A stretch of 46,113 bases of DNA, taken from assembly GCA_964510525.1 (NCBI GenBank), contig CAZECE010000129.1, positions 1 to 46,113 on the forward strand, given 5' to 3'. This DNA is from CAZECE01 sp964510525. GTDB lineage: Bacteria; Pseudomonadota; Gammaproteobacteria; Pseudomonadales; JANQJO01. This document shows, piece by piece, positions 33,306-40,960 of the stretch. The translations under genes and the position numbers were made by a program. Below the pieces are notes generated by a model that was not told the origin of the DNA, made no database searches, and saw nothing but the letters and a program-made list of their open reading frames with translations. Each line of letters opens with the position of its first letter. Position 1 is the first letter of the stretch.

Positions 33306-33749
33306 ATGAAGTCAGATGTATCAAAGCCAGAAAAGGCGTCTACTAAGCGTAATAATCAACAGGACCTCCCTGACTTCAACACGTTAGTTAAAATGGCCTC
33401 TGAAGACCCTGAAGGTTTAGAAAAGCTCCGCAGAGAAATGGCTGAAAACCTTATTAATCAAGCGCCTAAAGATACACAAAGAAAGTTACGAGGCTTACAG
33501 TTTAAAATCGACATGGAAAGAAGACGAGCCAAAACACCAATGGCAGCCTGCATTAAAATGTCAGAGATGATGCAATCGTCTTTTATTGAGCTAAGAAATG
33601 CACTTAACGAGGTCAGTCAATTGAAAAACAAAGTGACCCCTAAAATTGTCAAAGACAAGCAAGCGCCTATTACAGCTCCAAAACAGAACAATCACAGCAC
33701 AACGAACGCTAAAGAACTGTCAGCAACGGTTATTCCGTTTCCCGTCTAG
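33306..33749 (+). CDS. DUF3135-family protein
   Basis: A small basic cytoplasmic protein of 147 residues. The conserved domain covers about 20-100: LPDFNTLVKMASEDPEGLEKL, then APKDTQRKLRGLQFKIDMER and the Met/Cys-rich AACIKMSEMMQSS. The C-terminus is a Lys/Pro/Asn tail ending VIPFPV. The function of the family is unknown. A GAGGAAAG site precedes the ATG, and a strong terminator follows, so the gene is monocistronic. Confidence 0.85.
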   Translation: MKSDVSKPEKASTKRNNQQDLPDFNTLVKMASEDPEGLEKLRREMAENLINQAPKDTQRKLRGLQFKIDMERRRAKTPMAACIKMSEMMQSSFIELRNALNEVSQLKNKVTPKIVKDKQAPITAPKQNNHSTTNAKELSATVIPFPV

Positions 33750-33776
33750 CAAATCTCCTCGTTTTTTGTTTGAATA

Positions 33777-33813
33777 AGGCGAAGTAACTCTTTTAACTTC
33801 GCCTTTTTTTTAC
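33777..33813 (+). terminator. Rho-independent terminator after the DUF3135 gene
   Basis: Arms AAGGCGAAGT (33777-33786) and ACTTCGCCTT (33797-33806) are perfectly complementary with a ten-base loop. They are followed by an unbroken run of T to 33813. It lies 28 bases past the stop codon. Confidence 0.92.
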
Positions 33814-33852
33814 TTCATTTTTCTTTAACTGCATTTTTTATACTTAAACCCC

Positions 33853-34401
33853 ATGAAATTTTGTAGCCAATGCGGCAGCAAACAAATCTTTTTCACTGTC
33901 CCCGCGGGGGATAACCGTGAAAGACACGTCTGCCAAGATTGCGATGTCATTTTTTACGAAAATCCGAGGATTATTTGCGGTTGCATAGCCACATTTGAAG
34001 ACAAAGTATTGCTCTGCAAAAGAGCCATTGAGCCCAAATACGGCCTTTGGACCCTACCGGCCGGGTTTATGGAAAACCAAGAAACAACCGAAGAAGCCGC
34101 CATTCGAGAGACACTCGAAGAAACCACTAATCATGTCACCGTTTCCAATTTGTATACAGTCCTTAATGTTCCTGAGATTAACCAAGTTTACTTTTTTTTT
34201 CGTGCCGATATTAAAACCCCAAGCTTTGAGCCCACCTCGGAAAGCTCTGAAGTGAAACTGTTCACAGAAGATGAGATACCTTGGTCACAATTGGCTTTTG
34301 GTAGCGTGACTCATACCTTGACGCAGTTTTTCCAAGACCGACAAAATGCGCACTACCCCATACATGTCGCAACACTTCGAAAAAATCAAAATGCCAACTA
34401 A
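33853..34401 (+). CDS. Nudix hydrolase with N-terminal zinc ribbon
   Basis: The 182-residue protein has a zinc ribbon (Cys4, Cys7, Cys27, Cys30) followed by a Nudix fold with the box beginning at Gly71 (GFMENQETTEEAAIRETLEE). The box keeps Glu77, Arg85, Glu86, Glu89 and Glu90. The final Gly of the consensus is replaced by Thr92. Zinc-ribbon Nudix proteins of this kind hydrolyse NADH, ADP-ribose or FAD-like dinucleotides, but the substrate is not predictable from sequence. The start lies 40 bp after the upstream terminator; no strong ribosome binding site is visible. Confidence 0.9.
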   Translation: MKFCSQCGSKQIFFTVPAGDNRERHVCQDCDVIFYENPRIICGCIATFEDKVLLCKRAIEPKYGLWTLPAGFMENQETTEEAAIRETLEETTNHVTVSNLYTVLNVPEINQVYFFFRADIKTPSFEPTSESSEVKLFTEDEIPWSQLAFGSVTHTLTQFFQDRQNAHYPIHVATLRKNQNAN

Positions 34402-34579
34402 GAACAAATTTTGACGTGAAACACCCCACAAATTGTCAATAATTGATTTTTTTTGCGCAGAAGACCAAAACCCCACTGCTATAGTATTGAGTAAGTGGCT
34501 CAGCAATGATCAGATACTCATTACTGATGCCATGAAGCTGATGGCGGCCGGAGGGTTGCGGACCACTGGGGAGAAAAAA

Positions 34580-34843
34580 ATGAACAATAAGACAATAATT
34601 CAAGAAAACACTGAGGTCCGCAATGCTCCGGTACTCATCAACAGCATTGAAGAACATGCCGTGTTACATCAAAAAATATCGGAAGAAATTACGGCTTTAG
34701 AAAAGGTCCTACAAACCGAGAACGACCGCCTGGATCCTAGCATTGAGCTACTGAGCCCAACACTCAGATCCGTCATCAGAAGTCGAAAAAAAATGCTGCT
34801 CAATTTAAACGAATTTCACAATATCAACCAAAGCGCTTCTTGA
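34580..34843 (+). CDS. Small hypothetical protein, 87 residues
   Basis: Not recognised. The start at 34580 is supported by GGGGAG six bases upstream. The frame is open further upstream to 34433 but without such a site. The product is hydrophilic and predicted helical, with a possible coiled coil (SIEEHAVLHQKISEEITALE) and a basic SVIRSRKKMLLNLNEF helix near the C-terminus. There is no signal peptide or membrane segment. It ends 37 bp before the convergent gspD stop. The 178-bp gap after the Nudix gene shows no clear promoter or RNA structure. Confidence 0.6.
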   Translation: MNNKTIIQENTEVRNAPVLINSIEEHAVLHQKISEEITALEKVLQTENDRLDPSIELLSPTLRSVIRSRKKMLLNLNEFHNINQSAS

Positions 34844-34880
34844 GACGTTTTACACAGGAAATCTGGAAAAAATCTCTAAC

Positions 34881-36866
34881 CTATTCACTGCTTTGCTTTT
34901 CTCCTGTGAATACATCCGACATATTGCTGGGTAAACCTTCATCTTTGTTCCCAGAACGGAAGAAATTGCCCTGGTTGTCAATATCAAATTGCAACGTTCG
35001 CACACTTTGATACTTCTCTTGTGTAATCGCTTTTGCAGACCCACTTTCACGGACGATATTGGGCCTTAGGAAAACCAGCAAGTTACGCTTGACGTTTACG
35101 CGGCTACGACTTTTGAACAAGTGCCCTAATAACGGGATATCACCCAGTACCGGCACTTTTTGCTCTGATTCAGTAATATCATCCTGAATTAAACCACCTA
35201 ATACAATGGTTTCAGAATCATCGGCCAAAATTGTGGTTTTAATCGAGCGCTTGTTGGTAATCAAGTCCGCCGACTGAATGGCTTCAGAGGTGGGTACTAC
35301 CGACGAAACCTCCTGCTCCACTTGCAAACGAATGACATCCCCATCGTTGATTTGAGGCACCACTCTTAACGTTAACCCAACGTCTTCTCGAGAAATGGTT
35401 TGAAACGGATTACTGATGCCATCCGTCGTCGAAGTACTGCTCCCGGTAATAAAGGGGACGTTTTGACCAACAATAATCTCCGCTTCTTGGTTATCCAGAG
35501 TCATAATACTGGGCGTTGATAATAAATTGGCATTCGTTGTGTTCGCCAATGCTTGAAGAAGACCACCATATCCTTGATCTCCAGCCCCGTTGGTATCACC
35601 ACCCGCTAGGGTTATACCATTGGCTAAACCTGCTGGCGTACCACCTTGTATCGCCGAAATGACCGAATTTAAGTCCGTGCCTAGGTTGGAAAAATTCACC
35701 CCCCCTACCGCATTGCCTTGATCCAAGCTAGCCCACTGAATACCTAAGGCATTGCTCACATCACCTGATACTTCGACAATGGCAGCCTCAATCAAAACCT
35801 GAGCCCGACGAACATCTAACTGACTGACAATGTCTTCAATTTCAGACATTTGCGAAGGGTCAGCTCGAACGACTAAAGCATTTAATGTTTCATCCGGCTG
35901 TATGTTTAACTCGCTCGCTGAGCTTTTGTTATTGTTCTTACCACCTGAATTTGCCGCTTTATCGGTCACTAAGTTTTTCAGTAATTCAGCGACCTTGACG
36001 GCTTCGGCGTGATTCAAATGAATGACCTTTGTCGCCCCGGTATATTGAGAAGGCCTATCCAATTCAGCCACTAGCGTTCTAACACGTGCTCGAGCTGATT
36101 TTTCCCCTTTAACAATCAAACGGTTAGTTCGCTCTTCAGCGACGACCGTTACTCGTCCCGACATTTTATTGGAAGCTCCCTTTTTACCGGTTTGCACAGG
36201 CTCTAAATTTTCGAGCAGTCGCACCACATCGCCCACCCAAGCATCTTTAAGTTGAATAACTTCCAGCTCTTCACTGCCAGATTTATCCAAACTATCAACA
36301 ATATCCATGATACGCTTCAGATTGGCAGAATGGTCAGTCACGATCAGCGCATTGGCAGAAGCGACACCTGCCAAATGGCCATACTGTGGGATCAACGGCC
36401 GTAAAATGGGCACTAATTCAATAGCGGATGCATTTTTAATGGGCACGACACAGGTCACCATTTCATCGCTTTGCACATTGCGGCATTTACGAATGCTGTC
36501 TTGTTTAGCGGATGTACTGGGTACCAGTTTGGTCACTCGGCCACTGGGAACAGCCGCATAGCCATGGACATTCAATACAGACAGAAAAAGATTATAAATT
36601 TCATCAGCCGTCATCGGCGCCTTCGACACCACCGTGACTTTACCTTTTACCCGGGGATCAACAACAAAGCTTTTGCCTGTAATATCAGATACTTGGCTTA
36701 CAAAAGCACGAATATCCGCTTCTTTTAGATTAACTGTCCATGAATCGTGATTATCAGCGATAGCATTCACAACCCCAAAAGTCATGAGCATCCCTAAAAG
36801 CATCGCTTTAAGACGACGAGACACTTTACACACGCATTTGTTAAACATTATTCGATTATGATTCAC
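34881..36866 (-). CDS. gspD: Type II secretion system secretin GspD
   Basis: Forms the outer-membrane channel through which folded proteins leave the periplasm. The 661-residue protein has a signal peptide (basic KVSRRLK then hydrophobic to about 37), the N0 domain (DSWTVNLKEADIRAFVSQV), N1-N3 repeats to about 345, and the C-terminal secretin barrel. The barrel has the signature VPVLGDIPLLGHLFKSRS and KRNLLVFLRPNIV near 595-635. The start is GTG with AAGG upstream; an ATG six codons later is an alternative. gspC lies 154 bp upstream on the same strand. That gap has an inverted repeat (36904-36911 and 36937-36944). Other gsp genes are not in the window. Confidence 0.96.
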   Translation of the reverse strand: MNHNRIMFNKCVCKVSRRLKAMLLGMLMTFGVVNAIADNHDSWTVNLKEADIRAFVSQVSDITGKSFVVDPRVKGKVTVVSKAPMTADEIYNLFLSVLNVHGYAAVPSGRVTKLVPSTSAKQDSIRKCRNVQSDEMVTCVVPIKNASAIELVPILRPLIPQYGHLAGVASANALIVTDHSANLKRIMDIVDSLDKSGSEELEVIQLKDAWVGDVVRLLENLEPVQTGKKGASNKMSGRVTVVAEERTNRLIVKGEKSARARVRTLVAELDRPSQYTGATKVIHLNHAEAVKVAELLKNLVTDKAANSGGKNNNKSSASELNIQPDETLNALVVRADPSQMSEIEDIVSQLDVRRAQVLIEAAIVEVSGDVSNALGIQWASLDQGNAVGGVNFSNLGTDLNSVISAIQGGTPAGLANGITLAGGDTNGAGDQGYGGLLQALANTTNANLLSTPSIMTLDNQEAEIIVGQNVPFITGSSTSTTDGISNPFQTISREDVGLTLRVVPQINDGDVIRLQVEQEVSSVVPTSEAIQSADLITNKRSIKTTILADDSETIVLGGLIQDDITESEQKVPVLGDIPLLGHLFKSRSRVNVKRNLLVFLRPNIVRESGSAKAITQEKYQSVRTLQFDIDNQGNFFRSGNKDEGLPSNMSDVFTGEKQSSE

Positions 36867-37020
36867 TGTGACAAACCTTAGTTTTTTAAATTTGTTTTCC
36901 TCGAGACACTATAGAGCCCATTTGACGTTAATAAAGTAGTGTCTTTTTAGTATTTATACTACATCTGTATATAAAAATATCACCCAACCCAAATCTGACA
37001 GACAAAGCTGCACTAAAAAC

Positions 37021-38004
37021 TTACATTTTGATACCTTCAGGCACTTTCACATTGACCTTGAATCGACGGTTTTTTCGCTCAACTTCTACCTCAAGCTTTT
37101 GGCTTTGACTCAATTGCTTTATTAAATTTGGATCACCGGCCAGTTGCCCTGCAGGGTAGCCTCCAACAGATATCAAGACATCCCCAGGGCGTAAGCCCAA
37201 TAGTTGCCGCAACTGAGACGGAGTACGGTTGGTCACTTTAACATGGCTGCCAGAATCACTCTCCACAAAATCCAAACCCAGATTCGAAAGGGTTTCTTCC
37301 TTATTATTTTGTAAGTCTTTATGCATGGCATTAACCAGATCGCCTGGGGACACATCCTCCTGCTCCAACAAAGGAATTAAACTCCCTTCACTATTTCCTG
37401 CATCTCGCCTGATGGCCGAAACAACCGCCGGGTTTTCTTGAGTTGCTTTTTGACCCGCCCCTGACGTCGGAACAATATTTACGTTTGATGACTGACTGCC
37501 TGGGAAATAAAGGGTTTCTAACCTGCCTGAACGACGCAACACAACACGATCAGCATAAACGGCTTCTAGTCTAGCATTCCCTGGAATAGCATCACTGATT
37601 CGATACAGTTTGCCAGCACTTCCTTTTTCACTGATCACCGCCGTTGAGTCCGCAGGATCTTCCGCCATGAACACGCCGACTAACTCGATTTTCAAACGCG
37701 TGACTGGCGCCACCTTAGGTTTCTCGGGAGCTTTTCGTTTTGGAGCCGGACTGGCTTGATACTTTCCAAACAGGTGCCAGCCCATCATTTCATTGATATC
37801 AACACTCGTTTTAGCAGACGTTGAGGCCGTTAACGATGTTAAACCCGTATGTTGATCCATCTGAGGCGCTAACAGAGAGCTTGGCATCACTAAAAACCAA
37901 GTAAATGAAGCCAACAAGTAACTCACTCCTAAAACAACGGGGTAACTTCCAAGCGCCAGGGCACTGTTCAACCCACTTTCAATCTGCTTTGAAGAAATTG
38001 CCAA
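37021..38004 (-). CDS. gspC: Type II secretion system protein GspC
   Basis: Inner-membrane protein linking the assembly platform to the secretin. The 327-residue protein has a short cytoplasmic tail and one transmembrane helix (about 22-42). The HR domain that binds GspD covers about 70-170 (GWHLFGKY, LVGVFMAEDPADSTAVISEKG), a Ser/Gln-rich linker follows, and a C-terminal PDZ domain spans about 240-325 (LLGLRPGDVLISVGGYPAG). The neighbours gspN and gspD support the call. The ribosome binding site is weak. Confidence 0.93.
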   Translation of the reverse strand: MAISSKQIESGLNSALALGSYPVVLGVSYLLASFTWFLVMPSSLLAPQMDQHTGLTSLTASTSAKTSVDINEMMGWHLFGKYQASPAPKRKAPEKPKVAPVTRLKIELVGVFMAEDPADSTAVISEKGSAGKLYRISDAIPGNARLEAVYADRVVLRRSGRLETLYFPGSQSSNVNIVPTSGAGQKATQENPAVVSAIRRDAGNSEGSLIPLLEQEDVSPGDLVNAMHKDLQNNKEETLSNLGLDFVESDSGSHVKVTNRTPSQLRQLLGLRPGDVLISVGGYPAGQLAGDPNLIKQLSQSQKLEVEVERKNRRFKVNVKVPEGIKM

Positions 38005-38078
38005 TGTTAAATACCCATCTCTTAATTCACATACATCACTTATTCAAGTAGCCTGATTCATGGTGATTAGAAACCGCA

Positions 38079-38828
38079 TTACCAAACACCTAAAGACGCT
38101 TCCAATATCGTCTCAGTTGGATTTGGCACAGGACCCGACTCCCCAGTAACTTCTAACAAATAGGTGTATACTTGAACATCAGCTTGCCCATCCCCCTTCA
38201 AGCGTACCTCAGCAACCGGCTGATCAGGGTTCGACTGGGGTGCCGAAACCAATTTTATCTGTCCTTCATCAAACGACAGCTGCCCCAGCATATCAGGCAA
38301 TACATACTTAGCTCGATTGCTCATTAACTGAATGTCACCCTTAGCCAACATCATTTTGCCAGTAGCCGACAAAAACTGGCTTTCGTTGACATCAAACCCC
38401 AAACCTAGCCGTGAGAGGCCGAGCGGACTGGCCACTTTGACACCAGCACTTTTTAACCCGGTATTAATAACAGCAGCTGAAATGATTCCTGACAACTCGT
38501 AGACGGACAGTTCGCCAAAACTCAGATCAACCTGCCCTGACAGATTTGTCCCAACCCCAGTCAATTGAAGATTCAAGCTGACAGTACCTAAAACCAGGGA
38601 TGCCGGCCGAATTCTCCACACTACCTCGAACACTTCCTTGCCAAACAAATGGCTTCTTAAACCTGCGCCGCCAGACCACACCGTACCTTTGGGCTCAACC
38701 AGCTCAACGACGTTTTGGGGAAGCGTAGAAGCAATGTGTTGCGCCACCCATGCCGCGGGCAAGCGCACCAACAAGAACAGAAAATAACCAAGAAAGGCCA
38801 CCAACAGCAGCTTTTTCCAACTCAACAC
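38079..38828 (-). CDS. gspN: Type II secretion system protein GspN
   Basis: An accessory bitopic inner-membrane component, not required in all systems. The 249-residue protein has one N-terminal membrane helix (about 5-22) and a large beta-rich periplasmic domain with LVEPKGTVWSGGAG and TGVGTNLSGQVDL segments found in the family. The first codon is GTG at 38828, with AAGGAG three bases upstream; a TTG one codon later has better spacing. gspC follows 74 bp later. The placement of gspN first, ahead of gspC-gspD, and apart from gspE-M, is seen in Pseudomonas- and Marinobacter-type genomes as far as I recall. Confidence 0.88.
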   Translation of the reverse strand: MLSWKKLLLVAFLGYFLFLLVRLPAAWVAQHIASTLPQNVVELVEPKGTVWSGGAGLRSHLFGKEVFEVVWRIRPASLVLGTVSLNLQLTGVGTNLSGQVDLSFGELSVYELSGIISAAVINTGLKSAGVKVASPLGLSRLGLGFDVNESQFLSATGKMMLAKGDIQLMSNRAKYVLPDMLGQLSFDEGQIKLVSAPQSNPDQPVAEVRLKGDGQADVQVYTYLLEVTGESGPVPNPTETILEASLGVW

Positions 38829-39093
38829 GCACTCCTTGCCGCAAACTCTTAAATAAGCCCTTTAAAGCACCCAGATAACACACTTTTAAAACCGCTCAAG
38901 GCCTTACTCTCCCCTCTCTATTATATGCCATATTAAAAAAACCGGTTTCTGTTTCGTTAGTATAGAAGCCTGTCGATGACAGACGCTTTGCAGCCGCCAT
39001 TAAAAATAGCTAAACTCAGCAAAATCATCGGCATAGCTTCATTCTCATTGGCATAGCCCTATTTTTATCATTGTTTTCTTAAAAGGACTTGGC

Positions 39094-39690
39094 ATGACGT
39101 TTTGCAACCTCCGAAACACCTTCAAGCGGCTCAGAAACACTCTTGTTATCAGCGTACTTGGCATCATGCCTTCGTTATCATCTGCAGAACTATTAGACTT
39201 TTACGTCAACAACAGCACCGTTTACGGCCAGTTTTTAGGGCACTCTTTTGAGCGACCAGAACTCTCCTTTTTTGCAGGCATTCTGCATGACGAAGATGAA
39301 AACCAAATGCTGGAGCTCGGTTTTTTCTTAACCGAGCCGATTGAGGACGAACGCAACTACCGCCCCTGGGCCAAAATCGGGATGAAAGCCTTAGGCTTTG
39401 AAACAGAAAACGATAACGAAGGTGGCGCACTGGCACCAGGTGGTATTTTGTCTTTTTATATCCCAGGCATTCCCAGGCTGTACCTGGATACGTCGGCTTT
39501 CTTTGCACCCAGAGTGTTGTCTTTTGGCGATGCTGAAGATTATTTCGAAGTCTCAGTGCGCCTTACTTACCAAATCATGACCGCCGCTGATTTGTACTTT
39601 GGCTACCGCAACATTGATGTCAGCCTGGACAGAGTCAAAGACGTTCGCCTTGATGACGCCTTTCATGTTGGCACTACGTTCAGATTTTAA
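39094..39690 (+). CDS. YfaZ-like outer-membrane protein
   Basis: The 198-residue protein has a signal peptide (about 1-31, ending SLSSA) and a beta-barrel body ending HVGTTFRF with terminal Phe. The segments VYGQFLGHSFERPELSFFAG and LTYQIMTAADLYFGYRN match YfaZ-type proteins, whose function is unknown. The preceding 265 bp contain a 13-bp direct repeat (39025-39037 and 39045-39057) and no clear promoter. Its last codons and stop are part of a tandem duplication that continues past the gene. It converges on the receiver-like gene. Confidence 0.8.
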   Translation: MTFCNLRNTFKRLRNTLVISVLGIMPSLSSAELLDFYVNNSTVYGQFLGHSFERPELSFFAGILHDEDENQMLELGFFLTEPIEDERNYRPWAKIGMKALGFETENDNEGGALAPGGILSFYIPGIPRLYLDTSAFFAPRVLSFGDAEDYFEVSVRLTYQIMTAADLYFGYRNIDVSLDRVKDVRLDDAFHVGTTFRF

Positions 39691-39707
39691 AGGTTCAGAT
39701 TTTAAAG
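39678..39707. repeat. Perfect 2 x 15-bp duplication across the yfaZ-like stop codon
   Basis: The unit GTTCAGATTTTAAAG occurs at 39678-39692 and 39693-39707. A diverged third copy is near 39709-39723. The first copy contains the terminal Phe-Arg-Phe codons and the TAA stop (39688-39690). The second is non-coding, so the gene's 3' end has been copied. Confidence 0.95.
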
Positions 39708-39718
39708 CCAGGCAGATT

Positions 39719-40162
39719 TTAAGAGCAGGGATTTTTAGAAAGCGCTAAAGCCCGAATGGCTTTTACCAAAATAGGCAAAGGCGTTCCCTGCTCAAAACAC
39801 TCAATAGCATTGGCTTTCATTGCTTGCACAGCCGTTTTTATCTCATGATCTGGCGCAATAACAATAGTAGGGACGCGTACAGGCCCTTGGTGCAACAACT
39901 CTAAAAATCGCACTCCATCACCTTGATCGGAAAGCGTCGCCGACAAGACCAAGCACTGCACTGATTCCACAGAGGCTTGAGACATAAACACCTGACAAGA
40001 ATCAAATGCCTCTACATACAACCGTGAGCCTGCCAGCTGCTTTTCCAGCTCAGATCGAAAGACCAAATCGCCCAGAATTAAACACACTCGAGGCAGCCTT
40101 TGCTGTTCCGCTTGATGCCCCCTTTGCGATTGAGAATGATGTACCGATTGCGTTGATTTCAT
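39719..40162 (-). CDS. Degenerate receiver-domain protein, candidate FixT-like antikinase
   Basis: A single receiver-like domain of 147 residues with a Gln/His-rich N-terminal tail and no output domain. Aligned by eye with the neighbouring FixJ, the phosphoacceptor Asp is Ser74 (CLVLSATLSD), the switch Ser/Thr is Ala103 and the conserved Lys is Gln125. The acidic cluster at the end of strand 1 reads LGD. It therefore cannot be phosphorylated. It lies 102 bp after fixJ on the same strand. In rhizobia and Caulobacter a receiver-like protein, FixT, inhibits FixL; this gene could do the same, but no direct sequence similarity to FixT could be tested here. Confidence 0.6.
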   Translation of the reverse strand: MKSTQSVHHSQSQRGHQAEQQRLPRVCLILGDLVFRSELEKQLAGSRLYVEAFDSCQVFMSQASVESVQCLVLSATLSDQGDGVRFLELLHQGPVRVPTIVIAPDHEIKTAVQAMKANAIECFEQGTPLPILVKAIRALALSKNPCS

Positions 40163-40264
40163 AATAAAAGCTGATGCTCTGCGACCATGAACAGCCTAAC
40201 CTGAGTAGGCTCTTAATAATCACTGTATCACCGAAGCGCAGATTGCAGGCATACGGAATTACAC

Positions 40265-40858
40265 CTACTGAAAAGGCAGCACCCGCTTTACCAAATCCGG
40301 CAAGGTACGAACCCCCATTTTTTCCATCACTCGAGCGCGATGAATCTCTACCGTTCTAGGGCTTATATTTAATTCAATAGCAATCACTTTATTGGCCGCA
40401 CCATCCATTAAATACCCCAGCACTTCACGTTCACGAGGCGTTAATGAGTCCAGCTGCGCTTTTACATTGGCATCCTGCTTGGCCTGCGCCGACTCGGCAT
40501 CGACCCGATCGAGCGCTTTCTGGACGCAGTCTAACAGATCCTGATCACGAAACGGTTTTGGCAGAAAATCAACTGCACCGAGTTTCATCGCTTCAACCGC
40601 CATCGGAATATCGCCATGGCCACTGATAAAAACAATCGGTAATTGGTGATTGAGTTCCACCAAACGTTTTTGCAATTCCATACCACTCATGCCTGGCATG
40701 CGCACATCCAACAACAAACACCCTGGACTCTGGTCATAACGATCCAAAAAATCCTGACCCGAATGATAGACCCGTGTTTCAAGCCCCATCGACGTTAGCA
40801 AGACATCTAAGGAATCACACACCGCCTCATCATCATCAACAATAAATACTTTTTTCAT
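40265..40858 (-). CDS. fixJ: Response regulator FixJ
   Basis: The 197-residue transcription factor has a receiver domain (1-120) and a LuxR/FixJ-type helix-turn-helix (about 135-195). Phosphoacceptor Asp51 lies in LLLDVRMPG. The acidic pair is in IVDDDE, the switch Ser79 in FISGHGD, and Lys101 in FLPKPF. The output domain shows LTPREREVLGYL and ISPRTVEIHRARVMEKM. It is the cognate partner of the FixL kinase encoded 102 bp upstream. Likely targets are the divergent ccoNOQP operon and possibly an Fnr-type gene elsewhere. No FixJ site was recognised in the 42131-42357 gap. Confidence 0.93.
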   Translation of the reverse strand: MKKVFIVDDDEAVCDSLDVLLTSMGLETRVYHSGQDFLDRYDQSPGCLLLDVRMPGMSGMELQKRLVELNHQLPIVFISGHGDIPMAVEAMKLGAVDFLPKPFRDQDLLDCVQKALDRVDAESAQAKQDANVKAQLDSLTPREREVLGYLMDGAANKVIAIELNISPRTVEIHRARVMEKMGVRTLPDLVKRVLPFQ

Positions 40859-40960
40859 AACTTCTCACTTAAGCAAATGCCACTGACTTAAATCATTTCA
40901 CTCAATTAAACAATCAACACACAAGCTGTATTCAACCTCCTAATCAGAATAGCGCAGCGT

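Noticed and set aside
36904..36944. Inverted repeat (8-base arms) followed by T-run in the gspC-gspD gap
   Set aside because: The T-run is on the plus strand, where no gene is transcribed. The 25-base loop is too large for a good minus-strand terminator. Mentioned only as context for gspD.
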